Positions 22,978 through 31,593 of a stretch of DNA of 64,000 nucleotides are shown here, one piece after another (the stretch's first letter is position 1; the number at the start of each line of letters is the position of its first letter). The translations under genes were made by a program, and so were the position numbers. The notes beneath the pieces were generated by a model that saw nothing but the letters and a program-made list of their open reading frames with translations, made no database searches and was not told where the DNA came from. Location: assembly GCA_018266075.1 (NCBI GenBank), contig JAFEBB010000012.1:1-64000 (forward strand), in the 5' to 3' direction. This stretch comes from Deltaproteobacteria bacterium. Its GTDB lineage: Bacteria; Myxococcota; Myxococcia; Myxococcales; SZAS-1.

Positions 22978-25269
22978 TCAGGGCTCGGGGAGGACGGCCC
23001 AGCCCTGGCTGCGCTCGAAGGCGCAGCGCGCCCGCCAGTCGCGCAGCTTGGCCAGCGCGGCCGGCGTGGCCCGGAGCAGCGCCTTCTCGTCGTCGGCGAT
23101 GGCTTCGCACTGGTGGGCGAGGGCGTGGTCTTTGGCGCGGAGCTGCAGCGCCTCGTCGTGCGTCGCGGGCAGGCTCGCGAGCGCCTCGGGCGCGGCCAGG
23201 TACTGGAGCGCGTGCACGGTGAGCTGCGCGTCGGTGAGCCGGCGCCCGAGCAGGTAGCGCGCGGGGGCGAAGGTGGGGGCGTCGTCGGCGAGCTCGCGCA
23301 GGCCGAGCAGCGCGTCTTCGCGATTGGGGTGGGCGAAGTAGCGCAGCACGCCGGCCACGGTGCCCGGCGCATCGAACGACGCGAGGTGGATCTCCGCGGC
23401 GCGCTGGCTGGCGGCGTCGGGCTGAAGGGTGAGGACGTCGCGGAACTCCGTGCGCGCGGCGTCGACGCTCCCCGCCTCCGCCTCGAGCCCGCCCAGCATC
23501 TGCCGCGCCTGCGCCTGCTGTGCGGGACCTGCGGCGTGGCTCGCGAGCAGCGCCTGCAGGGTCTTCCGCTCGCCCGCGAGATCGCCCACCTCGTGCTGGC
23601 GCTCGGCGAGCCCCCGCAAGACCTCCACGTCATCCGGCGCGATGGCCAGGAGCCGCTCGGTGAGCGCGGCGGCGCGCTGAGGCTCCGCGGCAGGAACCTC
23701 GCCGAGCTCCTCGCGGAGTCGGGCTTCCTCGCGGGCACACGCGCGGGCAAAGATCGAGGGCGCAGCGAAGCGCTGGGCCGCCACCGCGCGGGCGTGCGCG
23801 TCGAGAGGGACCTGGTCGTTGGCTTGCTCCCACTCGGTCACGAGCGCGTCGAGGTCCTTGCCAAACGCCCCGCGAAAATCGCCGTGCGCGTAGAGCTTGC
23901 CGACCTTCTCGTTTCCGTATGTGTCCGCGAGGTAGCGCAGGAATGCGCCCGCGAGCGTGTACGCGCGCGCCGGCGCCGCGGCGAAGAAGCCGGTCGGCCC
24001 GAGCAGCTGGCGCAGGTCCGGAGCGAGCTTGAGCTCGCGCATCGCGTGGGCCCACTCGGCCAGCGTGAGCTCGTCGGCGTGATCGTCGGCGGCCGTGGCC
24101 AGCCCTTCGATGATGCCCGGGTTCGGCAAGAGGCCGCCCCAGGTGGTCACCTGGAACGGCCCGGACCCGAGCTTGGCGGCCATCACGTGCGCGAGCTCGT
24201 GCTTGGCCACGGGATCCGGAAAGCCCGCGAGCTGCACGTGGAACTGGTTGAGCCAGGGCTTGGCGAAGTCGGTCTCGGCGGCGCCTACCCAGCGCTGCTT
24301 CTCCTCGGGCGAGCGGTAGAAGAATGCGTCGACGGTCGCTTGTGCGGGTACGCCCAGGAAGGCGGTGTCCTGCGCGTACTTGAACTCGAGGTCGCGGCTG
24401 AGCTGGTCGATCTCGCGGGCGCTGCGCTCGCGCGGGTAGTGGATGCGGAAGTGCTGGGTGGTGCGAACGCCGCCGAGCATGGCGTCGAGATCCGCCGTCG
24501 TCGTCTCAAGGCCGAGCTCACCCGCGAAGATGCGCAGCGCGAGGATGCACGCGAGAAGGCCCGCCGCCGCGAGCCGCGCCGCGCCCACCGGCTGGCCCAG
24601 CCGCACATGGGCGGCCTGGTAGCCCGCGCTCGCGATGCAGAGCGCCACGCCACCGACGAGCACCGCCTCGAGCCGCGCGAAGAGCAGGGCGTTCGTGATG
24701 TGCAGCGACTCGTCGTAGAGCGGCCCCGGAAACCAGCCCGCGAAGAGGTTGAACGCGTAGATCTGCGGCCCGGCCACCACCGGCCACGCGGTCGCAACCG
24801 CCGAAGCGAGCACCAGCATCAGGTACAGCGCGAGGAAGCCGCGTCCGGTCCAGGTGTTCAGCGCGCAGAGCAGTCCCACCGATGCAGCCAGGAATGCTGC
24901 AGTCGGCACGATGAGCGCGATGAAGGGAAAGCCCGCGAGCGGGTTGCACGGCGTCGTCACGAGCGACGCGATCAACGCGACCACGATCGGCGCGAGCGGC
25001 AGCACGAACGTCAGCAGCAGCGACGCCTTCGCGACCTCCGCAAACTCCGGCTGAAGCTTCGCGTCTCGCGCCGAAGCGACGACCGCGCGCGCGGGCAGCC
25101 CGCCGAGGAACGCCAGCCCAAGCCCGAGCACCGTCGCCAGCTCCCAGCCCGGCTGGCGAAGGATGGGCGCGGCCGTGAGCACGCACGCGAGCGCGAAGAC
25201 CGCCGCCGCGAAGAGGAACGCGGGTTTCCGCGCCGCCGCGCGCGCCAGTGCAAGCATCGGTGAAGCCAT
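22978..25269 (-). CDS. Membrane-anchored zinc metallopeptidase (peptidase MA-like) with TPR-like tail
   Basis: The 763-residue protein has about seven transmembrane segments in the first 250 residues. An extracytoplasmic peptidase domain follows: HELAH zinc motif with His357, Glu358 and His361 (KHELAHVMAAKLG), and a downstream Glu in GIIEGLATAADDH, the gluzincin arrangement. The last 300 residues are Ala/Leu/Arg-rich helical repeats that look like TPRs (LRGLAERQHEVGDLAGERKTL, LGGLEAEAGSVDAARTEF). Proteins of this build are found in myxobacteria as membrane peptidases of unknown substrate. The start codon is ATG 25269. Confidence 0.85.
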   Translation of the reverse strand: MASPMLALARAAARKPAFLFAAAVFALACVLTAAPILRQPGWELATVLGLGLAFLGGLPARAVVASARDAKLQPEFAEVAKASLLLTFVLPLAPIVVALIASLVTTPCNPLAGFPFIALIVPTAAFLAASVGLLCALNTWTGRGFLALYLMLVLASAVATAWPVVAGPQIYAFNLFAGWFPGPLYDESLHITNALLFARLEAVLVGGVALCIASAGYQAAHVRLGQPVGAARLAAAGLLACILALRIFAGELGLETTTADLDAMLGGVRTTQHFRIHYPRERSAREIDQLSRDLEFKYAQDTAFLGVPAQATVDAFFYRSPEEKQRWVGAAETDFAKPWLNQFHVQLAGFPDPVAKHELAHVMAAKLGSGPFQVTTWGGLLPNPGIIEGLATAADDHADELTLAEWAHAMRELKLAPDLRQLLGPTGFFAAAPARAYTLAGAFLRYLADTYGNEKVGKLYAHGDFRGAFGKDLDALVTEWEQANDQVPLDAHARAVAAQRFAAPSIFARACAREEARLREELGEVPAAEPQRAAALTERLLAIAPDDVEVLRGLAERQHEVGDLAGERKTLQALLASHAAGPAQQAQARQMLGGLEAEAGSVDAARTEFRDVLTLQPDAASQRAAEIHLASFDAPGTVAGVLRYFAHPNREDALLGLRELADDAPTFAPARYLLGRRLTDAQLTVHALQYLAAPEALASLPATHDEALQLRAKDHALAHQCEAIADDEKALLRATPAALAKLRDWRARCAFERSQGWAVLPEP

Positions 25270-25396
25270 GGGCCTCTTCTATCCAAGCCGAGGCGGATCG
25301 TCGTGCGGGTTCGGGCGGGAATTCAGGCGCTTTGCCTGAATGGTTTGGGCGCCCGCGCGGGACGGATATAGTCGCCTTCACGACGTGGGAGGCCCC

Positions 25397-25789
<393 letters not shown>

Positions 25790-25820
25790 GAAAACCGGAA
25801 TCGCTGCCGTCGTCGTGTTA

Positions 25821-25845
25821 TCCCTCCGGGCGTTCACCGGAGGGA
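25821..25845 (+). promoter_or_regulatory. Hairpin that buries the Shine-Dalgarno of the 25851 gene
   Basis: TCCCTCCGG (25821-25829) and CCGGAGGGA (25837-25845) form a perfect 9-bp stem with a 7-nt loop. The right arm contains the GGAGG ribosome binding site of the gene whose ATG begins 5 nt later. In RNA this would block initiation until opened, as in thermometers or attenuators. It could also serve as a terminator for the PilZ gene, though only a short T tract follows. Confidence 0.75.
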
Positions 25846-25850
25846 TTTGC

Positions 25851-26486
25851 ATGAAGCGCGCGCTCGCGAGCATCGCCCTGGCCACGGGCCTGTTGGTTTC
25901 GGCCACCTCTTTCGCCCAGGCCACGGACAGCACCACCGGCGGCCTGGCCCCGGCCCCGACGGAGTCCGCTCCGTCGAGCGGCGGCGGCAACCGGCACCTC
26001 GGCGCCAGGATGACGCTCAGCCTCGCGAACGACATGCAGGGCTCGCTGGGCTACCTCAACGTCCACGGCAACAGCGGCTTCGAGCTCAGCCTGGGCCCGG
26101 CGCTCGACTTCTTCCCGGTGGAGCACCTGTCCGCGGGCGCGGTGATCCGGTTCAACGTGGTGAGCTTCAACAGCAACACCAACGTGTTCTTCGGCATCGA
26201 GCCGCGCGTCGGCTACGCGTTCCAGGTGGCGCCGAACATCACCCTCTGGCCGCGCGGCGGCCTGGAGATCGACTCGTCGTCGTCGACGCTCTTCACCACG
26301 CTCGGCGGCAGCACCGGCGGCGGCGTGATCTTCGGCTTCGACGCCGACATGCCCATCCTCTTCGGCCTCGGCGAGCGCTTCTACATCGGCTTCGGGCCGG
26401 CGATTCACACCGAGTTCACCGGCGACATCAAGTCGAACTTCGTGGGCTTCCAGTTCTACCTGGGCGGCTGGGTCGGGCCGTTCTAA
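25851..26486 (+). CDS. Secreted beta-barrel-like outer membrane protein
   Basis: The 211-residue protein starts at ATG 25851 and has a signal peptide cleaved after SFAQA. The mature part is rich in Gly, Phe, Tyr and alternating hydrophobic strands (ARMTLSLANDM, GFELSLGPALDFF, FYIGFGPAIHTEF). It ends in Phe (GGWVGPF), as outer-membrane beta-barrels usually do. A ligand cannot be inferred. Translation may be controlled by the hairpin over its ribosome binding site. Confidence 0.75.
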   Translation: MKRALASIALATGLLVSATSFAQATDSTTGGLAPAPTESAPSSGGGNRHLGARMTLSLANDMQGSLGYLNVHGNSGFELSLGPALDFFPVEHLSAGAVIRFNVVSFNSNTNVFFGIEPRVGYAFQVAPNITLWPRGGLEIDSSSSTLFTTLGGSTGGGVIFGFDADMPILFGLGERFYIGFGPAIHTEFTGDIKSNFVGFQFYLGGWVGPF

Positions 26487-26495
26487 ACATTTCGG

Positions 26496-27311
26496 TTAAG
26501 CGAGCGCGCGCAGACCCTCGAGCGCGCCCAGCGTGAGCCCGATGTGCCCGGGCGGCACCTCGGGCTCGCGCGGGTTCAGCCGCACCAGCAGCGCGTCCTT
26601 CCGCCGCGCCAGGCGGTCGGAGAAGTGGCGCACGGTGGGCACCGCGCTTCCAGCGCCGCACTCGACGACGAGCAGGGGCGCGTCGCCGAGGCCGTCGAGC
26701 CAGCGCCCGAGGTTCTCCTGCTGCGCTTCGGCGCGGGCGGCGTCCCACTCGCCGTCGCCGAACATGAGGATGTTGGGTCGAGCGAGCGCGCCGCACTTGG
26801 CGCACGACGGCAGCGGCTCGCGCGCGCGCATGGTGCCCTCGTCGACCTCCACGCGAAACGGATCTGCCGGGAAGATGCCGAAGCAGCCGCGCGTGCATTG
26901 AAGGAAGTCGATGGCGCCGTGCGCTTCCAGGATGCGCTCGGAATCGAAGCCCGCGCGCTGGAACTGACCGTCGACGTTGCTCGTGAACACGAACGCGCCG
27001 TGCTTCATGGCCGAGCCCCAACGCGACAGCAGTCCGAAGCCCGCGTGCGGAACGGTGCGGCGGTAGAGCTCCAGGCGGTGGCCGTAGAAGCCCCAGGCGA
27101 ACGCCGGGTCGCGGCGGAACCAGGCCGGGTTGGCCAGCTCGACGAACGAGAGACCCAGCTTCGCGTACGGTGGGTAGGCGCGCCAAAACCCCGCGTCGCC
27201 CCTGAAGTCGGGCAGCCCGGAGTCGACGCCCATTCCCGCGCCTGCGCAGACCATCAGCCCGCCGGCCCTCTCGCGGAACGCGCGGATGCGCTGCAGCTCG
27301 GCGTCGAACAT
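26496..27311 (-). CDS. Sir2-family NAD-dependent protein deacylase
   Basis: ATG 27311, preceded by a GGAG site, gives 271 residues. Sirtuin motifs are present: GAGMGVDSGLPDFRG for NAD binding, TSNVDGQFQRAG, the catalytic His in EAHGAIDF, four zinc Cys (QCTRGC and CAKCG) and PNILMFGDGEW. Sirtuins remove acyl groups from lysine using NAD, yielding O-acyl-ADP-ribose. GxxGxPDFRG has the usual Ile replaced by Leu, and the GDGEW loop differs from common class III enzymes, so acyl preference is uncertain. It is monocistronic. Confidence 0.93.
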   Translation of the reverse strand: MFDAELQRIRAFRERAGGLMVCAGAGMGVDSGLPDFRGDAGFWRAYPPYAKLGLSFVELANPAWFRRDPAFAWGFYGHRLELYRRTVPHAGFGLLSRWGSAMKHGAFVFTSNVDGQFQRAGFDSERILEAHGAIDFLQCTRGCFGIFPADPFRVEVDEGTMRAREPLPSCAKCGALARPNILMFGDGEWDAARAEAQQENLGRWLDGLGDAPLLVVECGAGSAVPTVRHFSDRLARRKDALLVRLNPREPEVPPGHIGLTLGALEGLRALA

Positions 27312-27516
27312 GGCTCCACGTTCTCCGAGCGACGGAGCGAGCGCAAGGCCGCGAGAATCGATGTGTCGAGATATGTCGCGAGGCCGACGTCGCCGCTTCG
27401 ACGCGCGCGTGTCACACGGCCGATCCCAAGGATTCGCGCGGCCGTGATCTCGCGGCCATCGGCGCGTCACATGGGCTCGCCATGCTTGCCGGGGAAGGGG
27501 AAGGAGGTTGTTCGCC

Positions 27517-28707
27517 ATGCCCACGGGACTCACGGTGCTTCTGGTTCTGGCCGCGATGTCGCTGGCGCTCTTCGCGCTCAGCCACGCCTCGCTGCATCTC
27601 AAGCTGCGGACGCGCCGCGCGCGCCCCGGGCCCACGCCGCCCATCTCCGTGCTCAAGCCGCTCAAGGGCGTGGACGAGGACCTCTACGAGAACCTGGCCT
27701 CGCTCGCCCGGCAGGACTACCCGTGCTTCGAGCTGGTGCTCGGCGCGGAAGATCCCTGCGACCCGGCGCTCGAGGTCGCCCGGCAGCTGCGCAGCGACTT
27801 CCCGCTGCTGCCCATCCAGATCGTCGCGGGCGCGCAGGACTTCGGTATGAACCCAAAGGTTACAAACCTCGTTTCCCTCGGCGCGCGGGCGAAGCACGCG
27901 CACTGGCTGGTGAGCGACTCCAACGTGCGCGTGGGCCCGCGCTACCTGCGCGAGCTGGCCAGCGAGCTCGCGGATCCCGCGGTCGGTCTCGTCCACAGCC
28001 TCATCGCCGGCACCTGCGACAGCACCCTCGGCGCGCGCTGCGAGAACCTGCACCTCAACAGCTTCATCGCGCCGGGCGTCGCTGGCGCTGAGCGCGTCGC
28101 AGGGATTCCCACCGTCATCGGCAAGTCGATGCTCTTCCGCCGCGCGGATCTCGAGGCGCTGGGCGGCTTCGCGCGCGTGCGCGACGTGCTCGCCGAGGAC
28201 TACGTGCTCGGCCGCGCCTTCGAGGCCGACGGCTGGACGGTGGCGCTCTCGCCGCACCCGGTGCAGGCGGTGAACGCGCGCTGGTCGCTCTCGCGCTTCG
28301 TGGAGCGGCACCTGCGCTGGGGCCAGATGCGCTGGCAGATCAGCCCCGCGACCTTTCTCGCCGAGCCGCTGCTCAATCCGACCGCGTGGCTGCTCGCGAC
28401 GATCGTCAGTTCCGTCGCCCACGCGCGCACGCTGCCGCTCGCGGCGGCGATGCTGGGCTTCGCCATCGAGCTGAGTCTGGTCGACGCCGCCATGCGCGCG
28501 CTGCAGGGCAGGGCGCTCGGCATCCGCGGCGCGGCGGCGCTGGTGCTCAAGGACCTGCTCGTGCTGGGGCTGTGGCCATTGGCGATGGTGAAGCGAACGA
28601 TTTGCTGGCGCGGCAACAGCGCGCGCATCGGCAGCGGCAGCGTGCTGCGTCCAGTGCACGCACCGCTGACACCGCGCGCGCCCGAGCCCGCCGAGGAGGC
28701 CGCATGA
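27517..28707 (+). CDS. Family 21 glycosyltransferase (ceramide glucosyltransferase / HpnI-like)
   Basis: AAGGAGG followed by 9 nt selects ATG 27517 and 396 residues. There is an N-terminal transmembrane helix. The GT21 motifs follow: PPISVLKPLKGVDEDLYENL, D1 in LVLGAEDP, D2 in VSDSNVRVG, D3 in LAEDYVLGR and RxxRW in ERHLRWGQMRW. Two or three C-terminal helices come last. This family transfers sugars to ceramide or, as HpnI, to hopanoids; myxobacteria make both sphingolipids and unusual sterol/hopanoid lipids. The gene overlaps the PAP2 gene by ATGA, pointing to a shared lipid pathway. Confidence 0.9.
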   Translation: MPTGLTVLLVLAAMSLALFALSHASLHLKLRTRRARPGPTPPISVLKPLKGVDEDLYENLASLARQDYPCFELVLGAEDPCDPALEVARQLRSDFPLLPIQIVAGAQDFGMNPKVTNLVSLGARAKHAHWLVSDSNVRVGPRYLRELASELADPAVGLVHSLIAGTCDSTLGARCENLHLNSFIAPGVAGAERVAGIPTVIGKSMLFRRADLEALGGFARVRDVLAEDYVLGRAFEADGWTVALSPHPVQAVNARWSLSRFVERHLRWGQMRWQISPATFLAEPLLNPTAWLLATIVSSVAHARTLPLAAAMLGFAIELSLVDAAMRALQGRALGIRGAAALVLKDLLVLGLWPLAMVKRTICWRGNSARIGSGSVLRPVHAPLTPRAPEPAEEAA

Positions 28708-29240
28708 GCGCAACGATCGCTGTCCGCAGCACCTGGCAGCGCCTGCTCGCGCTGGACGAGAGCGCGTTCCTTCGCTTCCGCGCGCTGGAGCGGCCGCACC
28801 TCACGCCCTTGATGCGAACGTTCACCAAGCTCGGTGATCCTTCGGGCTGGCTGCTCCAGGGATTGGTGCTCGCGCTCGTTCCGGGTGCCGCCTCGTTGGC
28901 GTTGCGGCTCGGGCTTGCGGCAGGACTCGCGACGGCCGTGGTTCAAGTGCTCAAGCGGAGCTGCCGACGTCCGCGGCCGAGCCGCGGCATCGCGGGGTTC
29001 TCGGCGCTCGCGCAGGATCCGGATGCGTTCTCGTTTCCCTCGGGACACTCCGCGGTGGCCTTTGCAGTCGCGGTCGCGCTGGTGATGACCGCTTCTCCGC
29101 TGGGCGGATTCGAGTTGGCGCTCGCGTCGTGCGTCGCGGTGTCGCGTGTCTATCTCGGCGCGCACTACCCGCTCGACGTGACGCTCGGCGCGGCGCTAGG
29201 TGGACTCTGTGGCGCGGGCGTGGCGCTCGCGCTGGGTTAA
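28704..29240 (+). CDS. PAP2-family membrane phosphatase
   Basis: The 178-residue protein has the three phosphatase signatures: K-x6-RP at Lys84-Pro92, PSGH at 112-115, and SR-x5-H-x3-D at 147-158. Several transmembrane segments are present. PAP2 enzymes dephosphorylate lipid phosphates such as undecaprenyl pyrophosphate or phosphatidic acid. Its ATG overlaps the TGA of the glycosyltransferase gene, so it probably acts on a lipid product or carrier of that enzyme. Confidence 0.92.
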   Translation: MSATIAVRSTWQRLLALDESAFLRFRALERPHLTPLMRTFTKLGDPSGWLLQGLVLALVPGAASLALRLGLAAGLATAVVQVLKRSCRRPRPSRGIAGFSALAQDPDAFSFPSGHSAVAFAVAVALVMTASPLGGFELALASCVAVSRVYLGAHYPLDVTLGAALGGLCGAGVALALG

Positions 29241-29253
29241 GGGGGACGTGGCC

Positions 29254-29568
29254 ATGTTCGAGACTTCACCGATTCTTCTTCTGGGCGAGAGCCCGGCATG
29301 TGCGGGCGCTTCGCGGGCGCTCGTGGCGCAAGGCTTTCCCGTGGTCCGCGCGGAGGACGTCGAAGGCGCGAGCGAGCTCGCGCCGGCGCTCGTCATCGCC
29401 GACGCCGACGCGGCCCGCGAGGCCACGCGCTGGCAGGGCGCGCCGCTGATCCTGCTCGCGCAGATCGATCACGGCACGCTGCCCGCGGTGCCCTGTGCGG
29501 AGCTGCTCTCGCTGCCGCTTCGCAACGAGCTGCTGGTGGGCGCGGTGAAGCGCCTGCTCGCGGCTTAG
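29254..29568 (+). CDS. Small receiver-like protein without the usual phospho-acceptor pattern
   Basis: ATG 29254 gives 104 residues whose strand-helix rhythm resembles a response regulator receiver (SPILLLGESPACAGASRALVAQ, PALVIADADAAREA, PLILLAQID, LPLRNELLVGAVKRLL). The acidic cluster of the first strand is missing and no clear Thr/Lys switch is present, so it may be a degenerate receiver. It starts 13 nt after the PAP2 gene and its TAG overlaps the opposing TAA. Confidence is low on function, moderate on being a gene. Confidence 0.55.
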   Translation: MFETSPILLLGESPACAGASRALVAQGFPVVRAEDVEGASELAPALVIADADAAREATRWQGAPLILLAQIDHGTLPAVPCAELLSLPLRNELLVGAVKRLLAA

Positions 29569-30617
29569 GGGAAGCTCAGGAACGCGAGGTTGTGCTCCGA
29601 CGTCGCGGGGATCCACTTCGCGTCGATCGGCTTGCCCGAGAGGATGTCGAGCACCCAGCCGCGGAACGAGGTGCTCTCGCGCGTGGGCGGGCCGTTGGCG
29701 GCGTAGGTGCCGGCCTCGGCCTTGAGCAGCTCCACGTTGTGCAGGTCGGCGCCGGTGGTCACCATCTTGAACGGCTGCAGCTCGCGCACGAGCTGGCCGT
29801 TCTCCACCCAGAAGCGCACGCGGTGCACCGTGAGCGGATCGGTGCGCACGTACCAGCTTCCGGAGAAGTGGTTCCCGCCGTCGGCGGCCGGCGGCGCGGC
29901 GGTGCTGGCCTTTGCGGCGGGCGACCACGCGGTGAGCTCGATGCTCTCGCGCTCGTCCTTGCCCACGTAGTGGTAGCTGCGCGCGAGGCCGTCGAGCCAG
30001 TAGAGGCAATCGGCCGGCTCGACCACACAAACGTGCTGCGGGTTCGGCGGCGCGACCACGTGGTCGGTGCAGGTGAACGTCTTCGCATTCACCGTGAGCT
30101 GCGAGGGCCGCGCGGCGTCGCTCGGCAAGAGCCAGGGCATCGTGGCCGCGGTCGCGCTCGCGCCGGTGTGCAGCTCGAGCAGGAACTTCGCGGGCAGGCC
30201 GCTGGGCAGGTTGCTCACGCCGTCGAAGGCGACCTCGGCCCAGGCCTTGTCGTTGCTGCGCGCGACCACGTGGAGATCGAACGAGCCGGCGGCGGTCTTG
30301 GTCTCGCCCACGATGTTCCCGCCCTGGCGGATGGCCTTGCCGCCCGACATCGGCTCGCGGGTGAGCGAATACGTCACGCGCTCGCCCTCGCGGATGTCGG
30401 CCCAGCTGCAGGCGTGCGGCGCATCGGCAGCGGCCGTCGGAGCTGGCGCGGGTGCAGCGACTGGAGCAGGTGCCGGAGCGGGCGCAGGTTCAGCCTTCGG
30501 TGCGACAGCCTCGGGCGGCGCGACGGGTGCGGGCGGCGGCACGGCCGGCTTGTCCTCACAGCCGAGTGCAGCAACCAGCGCAGCGACAGCGGCGCAGCTT
30601 TGCAAGATCGTTCGCAT
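29565..30617 (-). CDS. Secreted protein with Ala/Pro-rich linker, unknown function
   Basis: The 350-residue product starts at ATG 30617 with a GGGGGGAA ribosome binding site. It has a signal peptide ending at Cys (VAALVAALGC), though the lipobox is atypical. A Pro/Ala linker of about 45 residues follows. The rest is beta-rich (YSLTREPMSGGKAIRQGG, VNAKTFTCTDHVVAPP, SGSWYVRTDPLTVHRVRFW); a Cys trio may form disulfides. It resembles other myxobacterial secreted lipoproteins with no known domain. Its ATG overlaps the TGA of the CPBP protease gene. Confidence 0.75.
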   Translation of the reverse strand: MRTILQSCAAVAALVAALGCEDKPAVPPPAPVAPPEAVAPKAEPAPAPAPAPVAAPAPAPTAAADAPHACSWADIREGERVTYSLTREPMSGGKAIRQGGNIVGETKTAAGSFDLHVVARSNDKAWAEVAFDGVSNLPSGLPAKFLLELHTGASATAATMPWLLPSDAARPSQLTVNAKTFTCTDHVVAPPNPQHVCVVEPADCLYWLDGLARSYHYVGKDERESIELTAWSPAAKASTAAPPAADGGNHFSGSWYVRTDPLTVHRVRFWVENGQLVRELQPFKMVTTGADLHNVELLKAEAGTYAANGPPTRESTSFRGWVLDILSGKPIDAKWIPATSEHNLAFLSFP

Positions 30618-31540
30618 CAGGTTCCCCCCATTTGTGGATCCGGTTGGTTGAAGAGACGCAGCATCCACGCGGGCGTCCGGATCTGCTTGCGGCGCACCGC
30701 GAGCACCACCATGAGAACGCCCAGCGCGGTGCACGGGATCACGGCGGCGAGCCCGGCCTCCGGCCCGAAGACGCCGCCCGTCCAGGTCACCGGCCCGTCG
30801 ATGTGCGGCGAAAGCCAGTGCGGCCCCTGCGTGCCCGAGACGGCCTCGCCGAAGACGGGGCCTTCGAAGTAGTTCCACGCCCAGTGAATCCCGATGGGCA
30901 GCCAGAGCGAGCGCGTGAGCGCAAATGCAGCGCCGAGCAGCACGCCTGCCTCGATGGCGATGAACAGCCCCGAGATCCAGCTCGCGCCCGGGTTCTTCCA
31001 ATGCCCATAGCCGAAGATGAACGAGGTGATGGCCAGCGCGGCCCAGCTGCCCAGGAGGCGCTCGAGCTGTCGGAAGAGGATGCCGCGCACCAGCACCTCC
31101 TCGAACACGGCCACCAGTCCAAAGAGAAGGAATGCGCCGAGCATGTCACTCGGCCTCGCACCGACCACGCCTCCTGCGAGCACGTACGCGCCCGTGGCCG
31201 CGAGCATGGCGACGACGAGCGTCTGCAGGCCCGCACCCGTCGCAAAGCCAACCCCCATGGGACGGAGCGCGGGCGTGGCCCAGCCAACCGCGGACGGCTT
31301 CCCTTTTTCGAGGAGCCAGCCCGCGAGGATCTGCCCGGCCACGGCGCCCGCCGCGAGCGCGAGCTCCACGGGCAAGACCTTCCACGGCGCGATCTCGCTC
31401 TTCGACGGATGCAGCAGGATCACCACGGGCGCGGCGATGGCGCCGGTGACCGTGCACGCCACGAAGATGCAGGTGAGCGGGAAGCTCGCGATGCGGCGTC
31501 CGAGCGAGGGCTTGTCGGGCGTGGTCGTCGTGGGCTGCAT
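30617..31540 (-). CDS. CPBP-family intramembrane metalloprotease
   Basis: The 307-residue membrane protein has six or more transmembrane segments. The CPBP (Abi) signature residues are EExxxR at Glu147, Glu148 and Arg152 (VFEEVLVRG), His180 in FGYGH, and HxxxN at His219 and Asn223 (GIHWAWNY). The family includes Rce1-like prenyl-protein proteases and bacteriocin-immunity proteins. The substrate is unknown; its partner by coupling is the secreted protein encoded just downstream. Confidence 0.93.
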   Translation of the reverse strand: MQPTTTTPDKPSLGRRIASFPLTCIFVACTVTGAIAAPVVILLHPSKSEIAPWKVLPVELALAAGAVAGQILAGWLLEKGKPSAVGWATPALRPMGVGFATGAGLQTLVVAMLAATGAYVLAGGVVGARPSDMLGAFLLFGLVAVFEEVLVRGILFRQLERLLGSWAALAITSFIFGYGHWKNPGASWISGLFIAIEAGVLLGAAFALTRSLWLPIGIHWAWNYFEGPVFGEAVSGTQGPHWLSPHIDGPVTWTGGVFGPEAGLAAVIPCTALGVLMVVLAVRRKQIRTPAWMLRLFNQPDPQMGGT

Positions 31541-31593
31541 GCGCGCTGCGAGCGTACGACGACGCTGCCCACGGCGTCTGCGACAATGGCGGG

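Noticed and set aside
21946-25263. 1105-codon plus-strand frame opposite the peptidase gene
   Set aside because: Same reason: the minus strand has an HExxH peptidase and a lipoprotein; the plus frame has no recognisable domain and is antisense-like.
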